A DNA stretch of 64,000 nucleotides from an uncultured Sulfitobacter sp. (GCA_937138475.1 CAKZPD010000033.1:124001-188000); one strand, 5' to 3'. Shown: positions 21,784 through 30,549, numbered from the stretch's first letter. Numbers and translations are program-made. Notes: generated by a model not told the origin, from the sequence alone.

Positions 21784-23121
21784 TTAACCGTGCAGCCAGC
21801 TTTGCCAATCTTGCTTGGCCCGATCTGTGTAAGCGCGATAGCGATCCTTGCGCCCGCGCCGTCCGCCCTTAAGCCCCTCAACCGGGGGGAAAAGGCCGAA
21901 ATTGACGTTCATCGGCTGAAAGGTTTTCGCTTCGGCGCCGCCGGTGATATGGGTGATCAGCGCACCCATCGCTGTGGTGTTTGGCGGTGGATCAAGCGGC
22001 GCACCCATAATCTGGGCGGCGGCCATGCGCCCGGCCAACAGGCCCATGGCAGCGCTTTCGACATAGCCTTCGACCCCGGTGATTTGCCCGGCAAACCGCA
22101 GGTTGGGCTGTGTGCGCAAACGCATTTGATTGTCCAGCAAAGTCGGCGCGTTCAAAAACGTATTTCGGTGAATGCCGCCAAGCCGGGCAAAGCTTGCATT
22201 CTCAAGCCCTGGAATCATTTTAAAAACATCTGTTTGCGCGCCATACTTCATCTTGGTCTGGAAGCCGACAATATTGTAAAGCGTGCCCAGCTTATTGTCG
22301 CGCCGCAGTTGCACAACGGCATGGGGGCGGTCTTCGGGGGCATGGGGGTTGGTCAGGCCAACCGGTTTCATCGGACCAAATCGCAGCGTTTCGCGGCCGC
22401 GTTCGGCCATCACTTCGATGGGCAGGCAGCCGTCAAAATATCCCGCCGTTTCACCCTCGTGGAATTCGGTTTTATCGGCGGCCAGCAGCGCGTCGATAAA
22501 GGCCTCGTATTGCGCCTTGTCCATCGGACAGTTCAGATAGGCCGTGCGCTCTTCCTCGGTTTCCCCTTTGTCATAGCGCGACTGCATCCAGGCTTGGCTC
22601 ATGTCGATACTGTCAAAATACACGATCGGCGCGATGGCGTCGAAAAAGGCCAATGCCTCGGCGCCGGTTTTGGCGGCAATCGCCTTGGCCAGCGCCCCGG
22701 ATGTCAGGGGGCCGGTGGCGATGATCCACTGGCCGTCGTGCGGCAGGTCGGTGACCTCGCCGGTTTCGACGGTGATGTTGGGGTGGTTGTGCAGTTGCTG
22801 CGTCACATATTGTGCAAAGGGATCGCGATCCACGGCCAAGGCCCCGCCGGCGGGCAGCTTGTGCAGATCCGCAGCCTGCATGATCAACCCACCTGCCTGG
22901 CGCATTTCCCAATGCAAAAGTCCGACAGCGTTTTGTTCATCATCGTCAGAGCGAAACGAGTTTGAGCACACCATTTCCCCCAAAAACCCGGTTTGATGGG
23001 CAAAGGTTCCGACATGCGGGCGCATTTCGTGCAAAGTAACGTTCAGGCCCATATTGGCCGCTTGCCAGGCGGCCTCTGATCCGGCCATTCCGCCGCCAAC
23101 GATATGAAGTTCATGTGTCAT
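21784..23121 (-). CDS. trmFO: Folate-dependent tRNA (uracil-54) methyltransferase TrmFO
   Basis: FAD enzyme that makes 5-methyluridine at position 54 of tRNA using methylenetetrahydrofolate as carbon donor. 445 residues from the ATG at 23121 (a TTG three codons earlier is possible). Dinucleotide motif [13 protein letters not shown] at the N-terminus, then [34 protein letters not shown] and [13 protein letters not shown], all typical. It forms an operon with gluQ. Confidence 0.95.
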   Translation of the reverse strand: MTHELHIVGGGMAGSEAAWQAANMGLNVTLHEMRPHVGTFAHQTGFLGEMVCSNSFRSDDDEQNAVGLLHWEMRQAGGLIMQAADLHKLPAGGALAVDRDPFAQYVTQQLHNHPNITVETGEVTDLPHDGQWIIATGPLTSGALAKAIAAKTGAEALAFFDAIAPIVYFDSIDMSQAWMQSRYDKGETEEERTAYLNCPMDKAQYEAFIDALLAADKTEFHEGETAGYFDGCLPIEVMAERGRETLRFGPMKPVGLTNPHAPEDRPHAVVQLRRDNKLGTLYNIVGFQTKMKYGAQTDVFKMIPGLENASFARLGGIHRNTFLNAPTLLDNQMRLRTQPNLRFAGQITGVEGYVESAAMGLLAGRMAAAQIMGAPLDPPPNTTAMGALITHITGGAEAKTFQPMNVNFGLFPPVEGLKGGRRGRKDRYRAYTDRAKQDWQSWLHG

Positions 23122-23156
23122 CCCCGCCAAATAGGGCAGAGGGCAGGGCGGCGCAA

Positions 23157-23939
23157 CTATTGTGGCCAGTTTGGATCACGTTTTTCCAAGAAGGCGCCGA
23201 TCCCTTCGGCCGTATCATCGCGCAGCATGTTTTGCACCATCACATCCCCGGCGAACCCATAGGCCTGGGCCGTGGGCATTTGCAGCTGTTCATAAAAGGC
23301 CCGCTTGCCGATCCTGAGGGTGCTGCCCAGTTTGCCGGCCAAACGTTCGGCCAGCGCATGGGTTTCGGCATCCAGGTCTTGCAAAGGCACCGCCCGGTTG
23401 ATCAGGCCCAGCTCTCTGGCGCGGGCCGCGTCGATGAAATCGCCGGTGGTCAGCATCTCGAACGCCTGTTTGCGCGGGATGTTCCGGCTAAGCGCCACCA
23501 TGGGCGTCGAACAAAACAGCCCGATATTTATTCCATTGACGCCAAAGCGCGTTCCCTCGGCCGCGATGGCCAGATCGCAGGTGGCCACCAATTGACAGCC
23601 CGCAGCCGTGGCAATGCCATGCACCTTGGCAATCACCGGCTGAGGCATGGTCTGGATCTGCATCATCAGGGCGGTGCATCGGTCAAACAGATCCTTGAAG
23701 GCGGCCTGCCCGCCATCCGCAGCCGCGCGCGCCGCTGTCATTTCGTGCAGGTCATGCCCGGCGCAAAACGCCTTGCCGGCACCGGATAAAACCACAACCT
23801 TGGCGGGGCCACTGGCGATGTCTTCAAGGGCCGCTTGCAGCGCCGCCAGCATCGCATCCGACAGCGCGTTCAGACGCTGTGGATTGTTCAGGGTCAGATG
23901 CACCACCGGCCCAATGTCGCTGCGTTCCAGAATTGTCAT
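23157..23939 (-). CDS. Enoyl-CoA hydratase/isomerase family protein
   Basis: Crotonase-fold protein of 260 residues. The oxyanion-hole region [20 protein letters not shown] and the second loop [19 protein letters not shown] are clear; the position of the usual catalytic Glu is inside [16 protein letters not shown]. The exact acyl-CoA substrate cannot be read from the sequence. It ends 35 bp before trmFO on the same strand and is divergent from the thioesterase gene. Confidence 0.88.
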   Translation of the reverse strand: MTILERSDIGPVVHLTLNNPQRLNALSDAMLAALQAALEDIASGPAKVVVLSGAGKAFCAGHDLHEMTAARAAADGGQAAFKDLFDRCTALMMQIQTMPQPVIAKVHGIATAAGCQLVATCDLAIAAEGTRFGVNGINIGLFCSTPMVALSRNIPRKQAFEMLTTGDFIDAARARELGLINRAVPLQDLDAETHALAERLAGKLGSTLRIGKRAFYEQLQMPTAQAYGFAGDVMVQNMLRDDTAEGIGAFLEKRDPNWPQ

Positions 23940-23997
23940 CTTGACCCCCCTTGCCTGAATGGCGCAACTCTAGGCAAAAGCGCGAATGAGGGAAAGC

Positions 23998-24417
23998 ATG
24001 CCGTTGCAATTAAACGAAGCCGAGCTGGATGCCTTTATGCACGAGGTATTCGATCAGGTCGCAGACGATTTCCAGGTGGAACGTGTCACCGAGACCGAGC
24101 TAACGGTTCGCCTGCGGGTTCAGCACCGGCATCTGCGGCCGGGGGGGACGGTGTCAGGGCCTTCGATGTTTGCCCTGGCGGATGTGTCTGCCTATTTGAT
24201 GACCCTGGCGCGCATCGGCCCAAAGGCGCTGGCGGTAACGACCAACTGCTCAATCGACTTTATGCGCAAACCGCGGGCCGGGGTCGATCTTATTGCACAG
24301 ACACGTTTGTTGAAATTGGGCAGGGCGCTCAGCGTTTCGGATGTATTGCTGTATTCAGAGGGGCAGGCCGATCCGGTCGCCCGCGCCAGCCTGACCTATT
24401 CCCTGCCGCCGGCATAG
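23998..24417 (+). CDS. PaaI-type hot-dog thioesterase
   Basis: 139 residues from the ATG at 23998, which has AGGGAA just before it; an ATG at 23986 would add four. The hot-dog region RPGGTVSGPSMFALADVSAYL followed by ALAVTTNCSIDFMRKPRAG is typical of PaaI-like acyl-CoA thioesterases. It is divergent from a crotonase gene, which suggests acyl-CoA catabolism. Substrate unknown. Confidence 0.85.
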   Translation: MPLQLNEAELDAFMHEVFDQVADDFQVERVTETELTVRLRVQHRHLRPGGTVSGPSMFALADVSAYLMTLARIGPKALAVTTNCSIDFMRKPRAGVDLIAQTRLLKLGRALSVSDVLLYSEGQADPVARASLTYSLPPA

Positions 24418-24504
24418 GGGTATTTGCGGCCGTTCAAGGTGGGGTATATTATTACCTATTTTGTAAGTGTCTGAAATTGCATCATAAATCGAGATATCCC
24501 GCCC

Positions 24505-24532
24505 TTGACCATGCGCGCGCTTGCGATATAAC
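24505..24532 (+). promoter_or_regulatory. Promoter of rplM-rpsI with short leader hairpin
   Basis: TTGACC (24505-24510), a 16-bp spacer and TATAAC (24527-24532) form a good sigma-70 promoter. The leader of about 55 nt contains CGGCCC (24533-24538) able to pair with GGGCCG (24562-24567), a possible leader hairpin upstream of the L13 ribosome binding site. Confidence 0.6.
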
Positions 24533-24595
24533 CGGCCCATCTTTTTCAGCTGTGGTCAATCGGGCCGTGGCCATAACCAAACGGGAATTCCGTCC

Positions 24596-25057
24596 ATGAA
24601 AACCTTCTCTGCTACTCCCGCAGATATCGAGAAGAAGTGGATCCTGATCGACGCCGAGGGCGTTGTTCTGGGCCGTCTTGCCTCGATCGTTGCGCAGCGC
24701 CTGCGCGGCAAACACAAGCCATCCTTTACCCCCCACATGGATTGCGGTGACAATGTTATCGTGATCAATGCCGACAAGATCCAGTTGACCGGCAACAAGC
24801 GGGACGAGCACCATTATTGGCACACCGGCCATCCAGGTGGCATCAAGTCGCGCACCAAGGCACAGATCCTGGACGGCGACCACCCAGAGCGCGTCGTGAC
24901 CCTGGCCGTCAAGCGTATGCTGCCCGGCAACCGGCTTAGCCGCCAGATCATGACCAACCTGCGTGTCTATGCAGGCAGCGAACACCCCCACGAGGCGCAA
25001 AGCCCCGAAGTTCTGGATGTAAAATCCATGAACGCTAAAAACACGCGGAGTGCATAA
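24596..25057 (+). CDS. rplM: 50S ribosomal protein L13
   Basis: 153 residues. [50 protein letters not shown] and the conserved [14 protein letters not shown] and PEVLDVKSM region identify L13, a large-subunit assembly protein. The ATG at 24596 was chosen over an in-frame start at 24521 because it gives the canonical N-terminus. It is co-transcribed with rpsI, 2 bp apart. Confidence 0.97.
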   Translation: MKTFSATPADIEKKWILIDAEGVVLGRLASIVAQRLRGKHKPSFTPHMDCGDNVIVINADKIQLTGNKRDEHHYWHTGHPGGIKSRTKAQILDGDHPERVVTLAVKRMLPGNRLSRQIMTNLRVYAGSEHPHEAQSPEVLDVKSMNAKNTRSA

Positions 25058-25059
25058 GC

Positions 25060-25548
25060 ATGGCTGACGAAATCAACACACTCGAAGACCTTCACCAGGT
25101 TGCTGGTCAGGGCGCAGCCCCTGAGGTTGAAATCACCCCGCGCGAGCCGGTCCGCGACAGCCTTGGCCGTTCCTATGCCACCGGCAAGCGCAAAGATGCG
25201 GTCGCCCGCGTTTGGATCAAGCCCGGATCGGGCAAGGTCACCGTCAACGGCAAAGAGCAAAACGCCTATTTCGCGCGTCCCGTTCTGCAAATGATCCTGC
25301 GTCAGCCGTTCAGCGTGTCTGGCACCGAAGATCAATTTGACGTGGTCGCAACCGTCAAGGGCGGCGGCCTGTCCGGCCAGGCCGGCGCGGTCAAGCACGG
25401 CATCTCAAAGGCGCTTCAGCTTTATGATCCCTCACTGCGCGGCGCCCTCAAAGCCGCCGGCTTCCTGACCCGCGACAGCCGCGTGGTCGAACGGAAGAAA
25501 TACGGCAAAGCCAAAGCCCGCAAGAGCTTCCAGTTCTCCAAGCGCTAA
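25060..25548 (+). CDS. rpsI: 30S ribosomal protein S9
   Basis: 162 residues with an N-terminal extension of about 30 residues, as often seen in alphaproteobacteria. Conserved stretches: [35 protein letters not shown] and the C-terminal tail [17 protein letters not shown], whose last Arg reaches the P-site tRNA. The codons for the last seven residues are repeated at the far end of the AT-rich island, so this gene end looks like the integration target; the protein itself is intact. Confidence 0.97.
   Translation: MADEINTLEDLHQVAGQGAAPEVEITPREPVRDSLGRSYATGKRKDAVARVWIKPGSGKVTVNGKEQNAYFARPVLQMILRQPFSVSGTEDQFDVVATVKGGGLSGQAGAVKHGISKALQLYDPSLRGALKAAGFLTRDSRVVERKKYGKAKARKSFQFSKR
25526..25548 (+). 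repeat. Left att-like site at the 3' end of rpsI
   Basis: Two 11-bp blocks, GCTTCCAGTTC (25526-25536) and CCAAGCGCTAA (25538-25548, including the rpsI stop), are each repeated exactly at 27725-27735 and 27707-27717, at the far edge of the AT-rich island. Direct repeats at the 3' end of a conserved gene and at the distal edge of an integrase-bearing island are the signature of site-specific integration. Confidence 0.6.
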
Positions 25549-25581
25549 GCTGGTATCTTCAATATTATCAGTTAAACCATT

Positions 25582-25611
25582 GAAAAAGCGCAGTTTTTAC
25601 TGCGCTTTTTC
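25582..25611 (+). terminator. Rho-independent terminator after rpsI
   Basis: Perfect 12-bp stem GAAAAAGCGCAG / CTGCGCTTTTTC with a 6-nt loop, the A/T-rich flank giving a U-tract. It lies 33 bp after the rpsI stop, inside the left edge of the island. The A-tract also allows function from the other strand. Confidence 0.85.
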
Positions 25612-25710
25612 CTTGTCAAAACGTTTTACAAATCATTTGCAGTACGGTCTTTGTAGACAAAACAGCACTGCGAATTTACACTTGTTTTACGAGGATTTGC
25701 TGCTGGATAT

Positions 25711-26301
25711 ATGCTTATGAGCAAAAGTTACTTGAACAAGGTCGAGCTAAAAGACGGGCAAGTAATTCTATTTCACCGACAGCATTCAAAGCGTCCAATA
25801 TATCACGTACGCATACACGTGCGCGGTATGACCGATATTCACAAAAATAAGATAACCTACATACAAGAAAGTACGGGCGAGACGGATTTGGAAGAGGCCA
25901 AACGTTACGCCTTGGAGCGCTTTGATAGCTTGCGTTTAAGCGTGAGAAAAAGCGAACCTGTTAATACCATAGCGTTTGATGATCTGTACCATCTTTGGTG
26001 GGCAGATAAGCAACAACGTTTGACAGTTAATCACATTGCTAAAGGGCGCAGCGGTCAAACACAGCGCGTTGTTTGGTATGAAAAACACGCTCAACGCTAC
26101 TGGTTGCCGTACTTCGGCGATACAAAATTGGATGAACTTACACACGCTTTTGTACAAGGTTATTGGACTTGGCGCATGGGCTATTGGGGCATAGGCGCTG
26201 ACGTCAGACACAGAGAATTGCGCAGAGATAGAGATTTCAAGAAAGCAGTGCGATATATAGTTGAGAATTGTAAAGTGAGGGATACTAAAATACGCTGCTA
26301 A
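25711..26301 (+). pseudogene. Truncated tyrosine recombinase (phage-type integrase), N-terminal part
   Basis: 196-residue ORF. The first 170 residues resemble the N-terminal arm and SAM-like core-binding region of phage-type integrases: QESTGETDLEEAKRYALERF, then RYWLPYFGDTKLDELTHAFVQGYWTWRMGYW. The sequence then drifts into a basic tail (RHRELRRDRDFKK) and stops. The catalytic domain with its R-H-R-Y residues is absent both in this ORF and in the downstream DNA. The likely reading is a dead remnant of the island's integrase. The in-frame ATG at 25717 is an alternative start. Confidence 0.65.
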
Positions 26302-26396
26302 AGAAGCAGAGTGATAGCGGTGGTTTGGTTGCGTTATAGTCTGCTTGCGTATGTGCTGTTATCGAAAGCGTAAGTGCTAATTTGTTTCGATTGGCG

Positions 26397-26429
26397 TATA
26401 ATTAGTTGGTATTTTTAACAAGCGAGGTG
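26397..26429 (+). promoter_or_regulatory. -10 box and ribosome binding site of the island membrane gene
   Basis: A perfect TATAAT at 26397-26402 and GAGGTG at 26424-26429 precede the ATG at 26436 by suitable distances. No convincing -35 was seen. The rest of 26302-26435 is AT-rich spacer with no recognisable gene. Confidence 0.35.
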
Positions 26430-26435
26430 TTCACA

Positions 26436-27048
26436 ATGATTGACTATGTAGTGCGATTTTTTTTTAGCGTGTATTTTTTGGGTATTCTTTGTCTTTGTAA
26501 TTATCCCAATATTTCCTGATTTTGATGTTTCGTTGAGTGAAAACTTGGAGATGGTCGTTGGGTTTGCGATTATTCTAATACCACTGATAATCGGTTGGTA
26601 TTTGTCTGGTAAACTTATTGAAAGCACAATTTATGACCACTTTTTGACTGAAATAATTTACACACCTAACAATGCGCAACTAAAATTTATTTTAGCACCA
26701 ACTTTTGCGATATCGGTAATTTCATTTTTGTATTGTAATTTTTATTCATCAAATGGATTTGAGAGTTCAATTGGGTGGTTGTTTTTTGGTAGTTTGGGGT
26801 ACGGTCTTTTATCGCTTAAATTTTGGTTTTTAGGAGGAATTCTTGGGGCAAATTCACCATACTACAAAGATACGATGAGACTAAATCTCTCTGCTCTATG
26901 GGCAATAACAGCGCCAATTTCAGTTTCTTTGGCGGTTTGGAGCGAGCAGTATGTAGTGGGAGTTATTCAACTTGCTGCTATGATTTCAATACGTGTTTTC
27001 TATTTTATGAAAGCATTATCGAGTAATGGTTCCGCAGCGGAATGGTAG
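26436..27048 (+). pseudogene. Membrane protein gene split by a T9 tract
   Basis: From the ATG at 26436 the frame reads MIDYVVRFFF and ends after 27 residues. A second frame, open to 27048, carries the rest: IIPIFPDFDVSLSENLEM, then four or more membrane helices (FAIILIPLIIGWYLSG, FILAPTFAISVISFLY and others). Removing one T from the run of nine at 26457-26465 joins both into a single 203-residue polytopic protein. The joined N-terminus has a ribosome binding site; the downstream part alone would need a TTG at 26533. It may be a broken gene, a slippage-controlled gene or a homopolymer error. No family recognised. Confidence 0.55.
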
Positions 27049-27153
27049 CGGTTTTTTAATGATTGCTAAAAGTACACTATAAGTGGATTATAGGAAGTAT
27101 GCTTGTTAGCAAAGCGTTAAACTTGAGTGGTTATATAATCCAATTAAAACAAA

Positions 27154-27181
27154 GGGCTGCCAGAAATGGCGGCCCTTTTTT
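27154..27181 (+). terminator. Rho-independent terminator in the island
   Basis: GGGCTGCC (27154-27161), loop AGAAAT, GGCGGCCC (27168-27175; one G-U pair) and six T. It lies about 105 bp after the split membrane gene. The stretch 27049-27314 around it holds no convincing gene. Confidence 0.8.
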
Positions 27182-27314
27182 GTGCGCAACAGAATTATAC
27201 CAGACGCAGTATGCAAATTTTTTTTGGAAAAGCTGGATTTTACGTGTTGGAATTGGTTAAACGCTGCTTTCGATGCAGTGGCATAGTGAGACTTGGATTA
27301 GAAAGGATTAAATA

Positions 27315-27635
27315 GTGCAAGCAATTAGAGTTTTTTCATATGTGTGTTTTGGTTTTGCTGCGTTATCTGTTTTGCTTGCGATAGTTGAAAACCCACTCTT
27401 TCTTGTGAACGCTTTGGTTCTGTTAGTAGGTGGCGTTCTATATTTGGCATTAGATAAGATTATTACAACGCTTATTGAAATTAGAGATGCTTTGCGTGGT
27501 AGTGCAACTGTTGCTGAAGTTGTTGCTGCGCATACTATAGATGATAGCACTACTGACAAAACTGAAGTCCAAGCAAGGCGAGCAATAGAAGAACTTAAAG
27601 CTGATTTGGATGCGTTAAAGAAAAAACTGCAATAG
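27315..27635 (+). CDS. Small membrane/coiled-coil protein of the island
   Basis: 106 residues from a GTG at 27315 with GAAAGGA (27301-27307) as ribosome binding site. Two membrane helices (about 6-24 and 28-48: VFSYVCFGFAALSVLLAIV, LVNALVLLVGGVLYLAL) precede a linker rich in Ala, Thr and Val and a C-terminal charged helix (AIEELKADLDALKKKL). AT-rich coding like the rest of the island. I recognise no family; small helical membrane proteins of this kind are frequent cargo of phage satellites and islands. Confidence 0.6.
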   Translation: MQAIRVFSYVCFGFAALSVLLAIVENPLFLVNALVLLVGGVLYLALDKIITTLIEIRDALRGSATVAEVVAAHTIDDSTTDKTEVQARRAIEELKADLDALKKKLQ

Positions 27636-27706
27636 CAGTATGTTAGCAGTTAATTTATTCATCCTATAAATTTATGTAAAATTTAATAATTTAACATACC
27701 GAATAG

Positions 27707-27735
27707 CCAAGCGCTAATATTAACGCTTCCAGTTC
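27707..27735 (+). repeat. Right att-like site of the island
   Basis: CCAAGCGCTAA (27707-27717) and GCTTCCAGTTC (27725-27735) repeat exactly two blocks of the rpsI 3' end in the same orientation, but in swapped order and 7 bp apart. GC content returns to host level directly after. Confidence 0.6.
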
Positions 27736-27747
27736 AGCAAATTTCAA

Positions 27748-27773
27748 GGGCCGTGCATGTCGCGGCCCTTTTT
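27748..27773 (+). terminator. Terminator-like hairpin at the right edge of the island
   Basis: GGGCCG (27748-27753), 9-nt loop, CGGCCC (27763-27768) and five T. Its right arm and tail resemble those of the hairpin at 27154-27181. No further gene is evident between it and 27931. Confidence 0.65.
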
Positions 27774-27930
27774 GTGCGTGCAGCAACTGCTGGGGGCGTT
27801 TTCGCGCGTGTGATTTTTGGGCAGGCAGCTTTGGGTGGATCTGTGAAAAAACCGGCGGGCGGCGTTGCTGCGGGCGTGGAACTGTGGCATCCCTGAGGGT
27901 GATAGAATCTGAACGGATGAGTTGAGCCAG

Positions 27931-28584
27931 ATGACAGACTTTGCCTCGCGCCGCACGATGATGGTTGACACGCAGGTGCGCCCATCTGACGTTACGAAAT
28001 TCCCGATCATTGATGCGATGCTGCATGTTCCGCGCGAAGATTTTGTGCCCGCGGCCAAGCGCGAGGCGGCCTATATGGGCGAAAACATCGAATTGGGCGG
28101 TGGGCGCATGGTGCTTGAGCCGCGCACCCTGGCCAAGATGCTGGATGCGCTGAACATCGAGCGCCACGAGCTGGTTCTGGATATTGGGGCGGCATATGGG
28201 TATTCATCGGCGGTGGTGGCGCGCATGGCCGAAGCGGTGATCGCGGTCGAGGAAGACGAAACCATGGCCGCTGAGGCAACCGAGGCGCTGAGCGCCGAAG
28301 GAGCGGACAATGTCGTGGTGCATGTCGGGCCGCTTGGCGTCGGTGCGCCGGAACACGGCCCCTATGACGTGGTGATGATCGAGGGCGGCGTGGCGCAGGT
28401 GCCAGATGAACTGCTGGCCCAGGTCAAGGAAGGCGGCCGGATCGCGGCGCTGTTTATGCAAGGCGCCCTGGGCGAGATGCGCATCGGATACAAGCACGGC
28501 GGTAAGATTTCTTGGCGTATGGCGTTCAATGCCGGGGCCGGGGTTTTGCCGGGTTTCGCGCGGGATCACGCTTTTGCGCTTTGA
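27931..28584 (+). CDS. Protein-L-isoaspartate O-methyltransferase-like protein
   Basis: 217 residues of the PCMT-type Rossmann methyltransferase family. DTQVRPSDVTKFPIIDAMLHVPREDFVPAAKREAAYMGENI is the N-terminal region; the SAM site is LVLDIGAAYGYSSAVVARMA. PCMT proper repairs isoaspartate in aged proteins. This shorter form upstream of tolC is common in alphaproteobacteria, and its true substrate is not obvious. The ATG at 27931 is preferred over a TTG three codons earlier. Confidence 0.85.
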   Translation: MTDFASRRTMMVDTQVRPSDVTKFPIIDAMLHVPREDFVPAAKREAAYMGENIELGGGRMVLEPRTLAKMLDALNIERHELVLDIGAAYGYSSAVVARMAEAVIAVEEDETMAAEATEALSAEGADNVVVHVGPLGVGAPEHGPYDVVMIEGGVAQVPDELLAQVKEGGRIAALFMQGALGEMRIGYKHGGKISWRMAFNAGAGVLPGFARDHAFAL

Positions 28585-28651
28585 GCGCCCTTGCACAAAC
28601 CGGTGATCGTTTTAAGTTGAGCCAACAAAACAAAAGCGATTGAGGAACAAG

Positions 28652-30076
28652 ATGTTTGCAGCAGCCCGTAGAAACGCCAAACGTTTGGCCCTGGTATTGG
28701 CTTTTTCAGGGGGCGGTGCCCTGTCGGGCTTGGTCGCGCCTGTGGCGGCGGATACTTTGGCCGATGCGCTCAAGGGTGCGTATGTCACCAGCGGCCTGCT
28801 TGAACAAAATCGCGCCTTGTTGCGCGCCGCTGATGAAGACGTGGCCGCTGCGGTTGCTGCTTTGCGGCCGATCGTCCGCTATTCGGGCAGTTTGGCGCGG
28901 GGCTTTGGTGAACAGCAAACCGCGGGCGTGCTTAGCAGCCTTGATCGTTCCAGCGCGTCGGTCAGCCTGATCGCTGAGCTGTTGCTTTATGATGCCGGGG
29001 CTGGGCAGGCCGCCCAGCAAGCTGCGCGTGAAACCGTGTTGGCGACCCGGCAAAGCCTGCTGAGCCTTGAGCAATCTGTCCTGCTGCGGGCGATTTCCGC
29101 GTTTATGAACGTGCGCTCGGCGCGGCAATTCGTGGCGTTGCGGGAAAACAACCTGCGCCTGCTGACAGAAGAATTGCGGGCGGCCAAGGATCGTTTCGAT
29201 GTGGGCGAGGTCACGCGCACGGACGTCGCCCTGGCCGAGGCCCGCCTGGCCAGTGCCCAAAGCGGGCTGGCGACGGCGCAGGGGAATTTGCAATCTGCGG
29301 CGGCTGAATATCGCAATGTTGTCGGGCAGGCGCCGGGCAATTTGGTGTCGCCAAGCGGATTGCCGCGACTGGGCACAGATGTCAAAACAGCCGAGGCACT
29401 GGCCATGCGGGTGCATCCCGATTTGAAGGCAGCCCAGCATCAGGTCAAAGCCGCCGAGCTGAATATCCAGCGCGCCAAGGCCGCAACGGCGCCGCGGGTG
29501 ACGGCCAATGGTCGTTTGACCGCCAGCGATACATTCAGTTCCAGCAATTATTCCCGCGACGGCAGCATCGGCATCGAGGTGGGGGGCGTGATCTATCAGG
29601 GTGGCGCCTTGGCGTCGGGCGTGCGCCGGGCGATGGCGGGCCGCGATGCCCAGCGTGGCAATCTGCACACGGTGCAGCGCAATGTGGCCCAAAATGTCGG
29701 CAACAGCTATGCGCAGCTGGCGGCGGTCAAGGCAAACCTTATGGCATCAGAAGAACGCATCAAAGCGGCGCGCGTGGCCTTTCGCGGGGTGCGCGAAGAG
29801 GCAACCTTGGGGGCCCGCACGACTTTGGATGTTCTGGACGCCGAACAAGAGCTGTTGGACGCAGAGGCGGCGCGGATCTCGGCGCAGGCAGATCTTTATG
29901 TGGCGGCCTATGCGGTTTTGCAGGCGACAGGTGCCCTGACCGCCAAGGATCTGGGGCTGAATGTGCCGCTTTATGATGCGGCGGCCTATTATGATCTGGT
30001 TCAGGGGGCGCCGGTTGCGCGCTCAAAGCAAGGGGCCAAGCTTGACCAGGTGCTCAAGGCGTTGCAAAAAGAATAA
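28652..30076 (+). CDS. tolC: TolC-family outer membrane channel
   Basis: 474 residues. Signal peptide to about residue 34 (LVAPVAADTLADALKGAY), then two repeats of the OEP type with long coiled-coil helices (EELRAAKDRFDVGEVTRTDVALAEARLASA; RVAFRGVREEATLGARTTLDVLDAEQELLDAEA). TolC trimers bridge the periplasm for type I secretion and RND/ABC efflux. The ATG at 28652 has GAGGAA just upstream. It could serve the RND pump at 48702-53683, which has no channel gene of its own. Confidence 0.93.
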   Translation: MFAAARRNAKRLALVLAFSGGGALSGLVAPVAADTLADALKGAYVTSGLLEQNRALLRAADEDVAAAVAALRPIVRYSGSLARGFGEQQTAGVLSSLDRSSASVSLIAELLLYDAGAGQAAQQAARETVLATRQSLLSLEQSVLLRAISAFMNVRSARQFVALRENNLRLLTEELRAAKDRFDVGEVTRTDVALAEARLASAQSGLATAQGNLQSAAAEYRNVVGQAPGNLVSPSGLPRLGTDVKTAEALAMRVHPDLKAAQHQVKAAELNIQRAKAATAPRVTANGRLTASDTFSSSNYSRDGSIGIEVGGVIYQGGALASGVRRAMAGRDAQRGNLHTVQRNVAQNVGNSYAQLAAVKANLMASEERIKAARVAFRGVREEATLGARTTLDVLDAEQELLDAEAARISAQADLYVAAYAVLQATGALTAKDLGLNVPLYDAAAYYDLVQGAPVARSKQGAKLDQVLKALQKE

Positions 30077-30099
30077 GCACAGCCAAGAAAGGCCACCAA

Positions 30100-30549
30100 A
30101 TGCCCAAACCTTTGAACGCAGATGATGTTTTGTCGACCGTCAAACGGTTGGTGCAGTCCAAAGAGCCGGCGCCACGCCCTTCCAATGTGCTGATGCTGGC
30201 GCCTGAATTTCGGATAAACCCGGAGGATGCCCCCCTCGCCGAGGGGCGCTTGCAGCTGCGCGACCCTTTGCCACCACAATCCGAGCTTGAGCAAAAAGTC
30301 GAAGCGTTGCGCGCCATTGTCGCGCGCACTGCCGTGGGGCCGACGCCTGCATCCGGGACGTCTTTGGCCGGGGCGCCGCTTCGGTTGGATGATCCGCTGC
30401 CCCCCGGCGAGGACGCGCTTGAGAAAATGGTCGCGCGGTTGGTGCGCGCTGAATTGCAAGGGGCATTGGGCGAACGGATCACGGCAAATGTGCGCAAGCT
30501 GGTGCGCCGTGAAATCCATCGTGCGTTCGCCACCGACGAGCTGGATTAA
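30100..30549 (+). CDS. PopZ-like (DUF2497-type) polar organizer, diverged
   Basis: 149 residues. A short N-terminal helix LNADDVLSTVKRLVQSKEP matches the position and pattern of the PopZ helix EEILASIRRI. A Pro- and acid-rich middle follows, and the C-terminal helices LEKMVARLVRAELQGALGERITANVRKLVRREIHRA have the pattern of PopZ oligomerisation helices. PopZ forms polar condensates that anchor parS/ParB. In many alphaproteobacteria a DUF2497 gene follows tolC, which agrees with this location. The similarity is by eye and needs an HMM search. Confidence 0.6.
   Translation: MPKPLNADDVLSTVKRLVQSKEPAPRPSNVLMLAPEFRINPEDAPLAEGRLQLRDPLPPQSELEQKVEALRAIVARTAVGPTPASGTSLAGAPLRLDDPLPPGEDALEKMVARLVRAELQGALGERITANVRKLVRREIHRAFATDELD

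Larger units (their letters stand above)
25549..27706. mobile_element. Degenerate AT-rich integrated island
   Basis: About 2.1 kb of visibly AT-rich DNA between GC-rich neighbours. It starts directly after rpsI and ends at a repeat of the rpsI 3' end. It carries a truncated tyrosine-integrase gene, a membrane protein gene with a homopolymer frameshift, a small membrane/coiled-coil protein and terminator hairpins. Codon use (many AAA, TTT, ATT) differs strongly from the host. It looks like the remains of a satellite or genomic island that lost its core. Confidence 0.7.

Noticed and set aside
23835..24599. 254-codon plus-strand ORF
   Set aside because: It overlaps the thioesterase gene in another frame and runs into the rplM leader; composition fits a shadow frame.
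27063..27260. 65-codon ORF in the island
   Set aside because: It reads straight through the terminator hairpin at 27154-27181 and has no ribosome binding site or recognisable feature.
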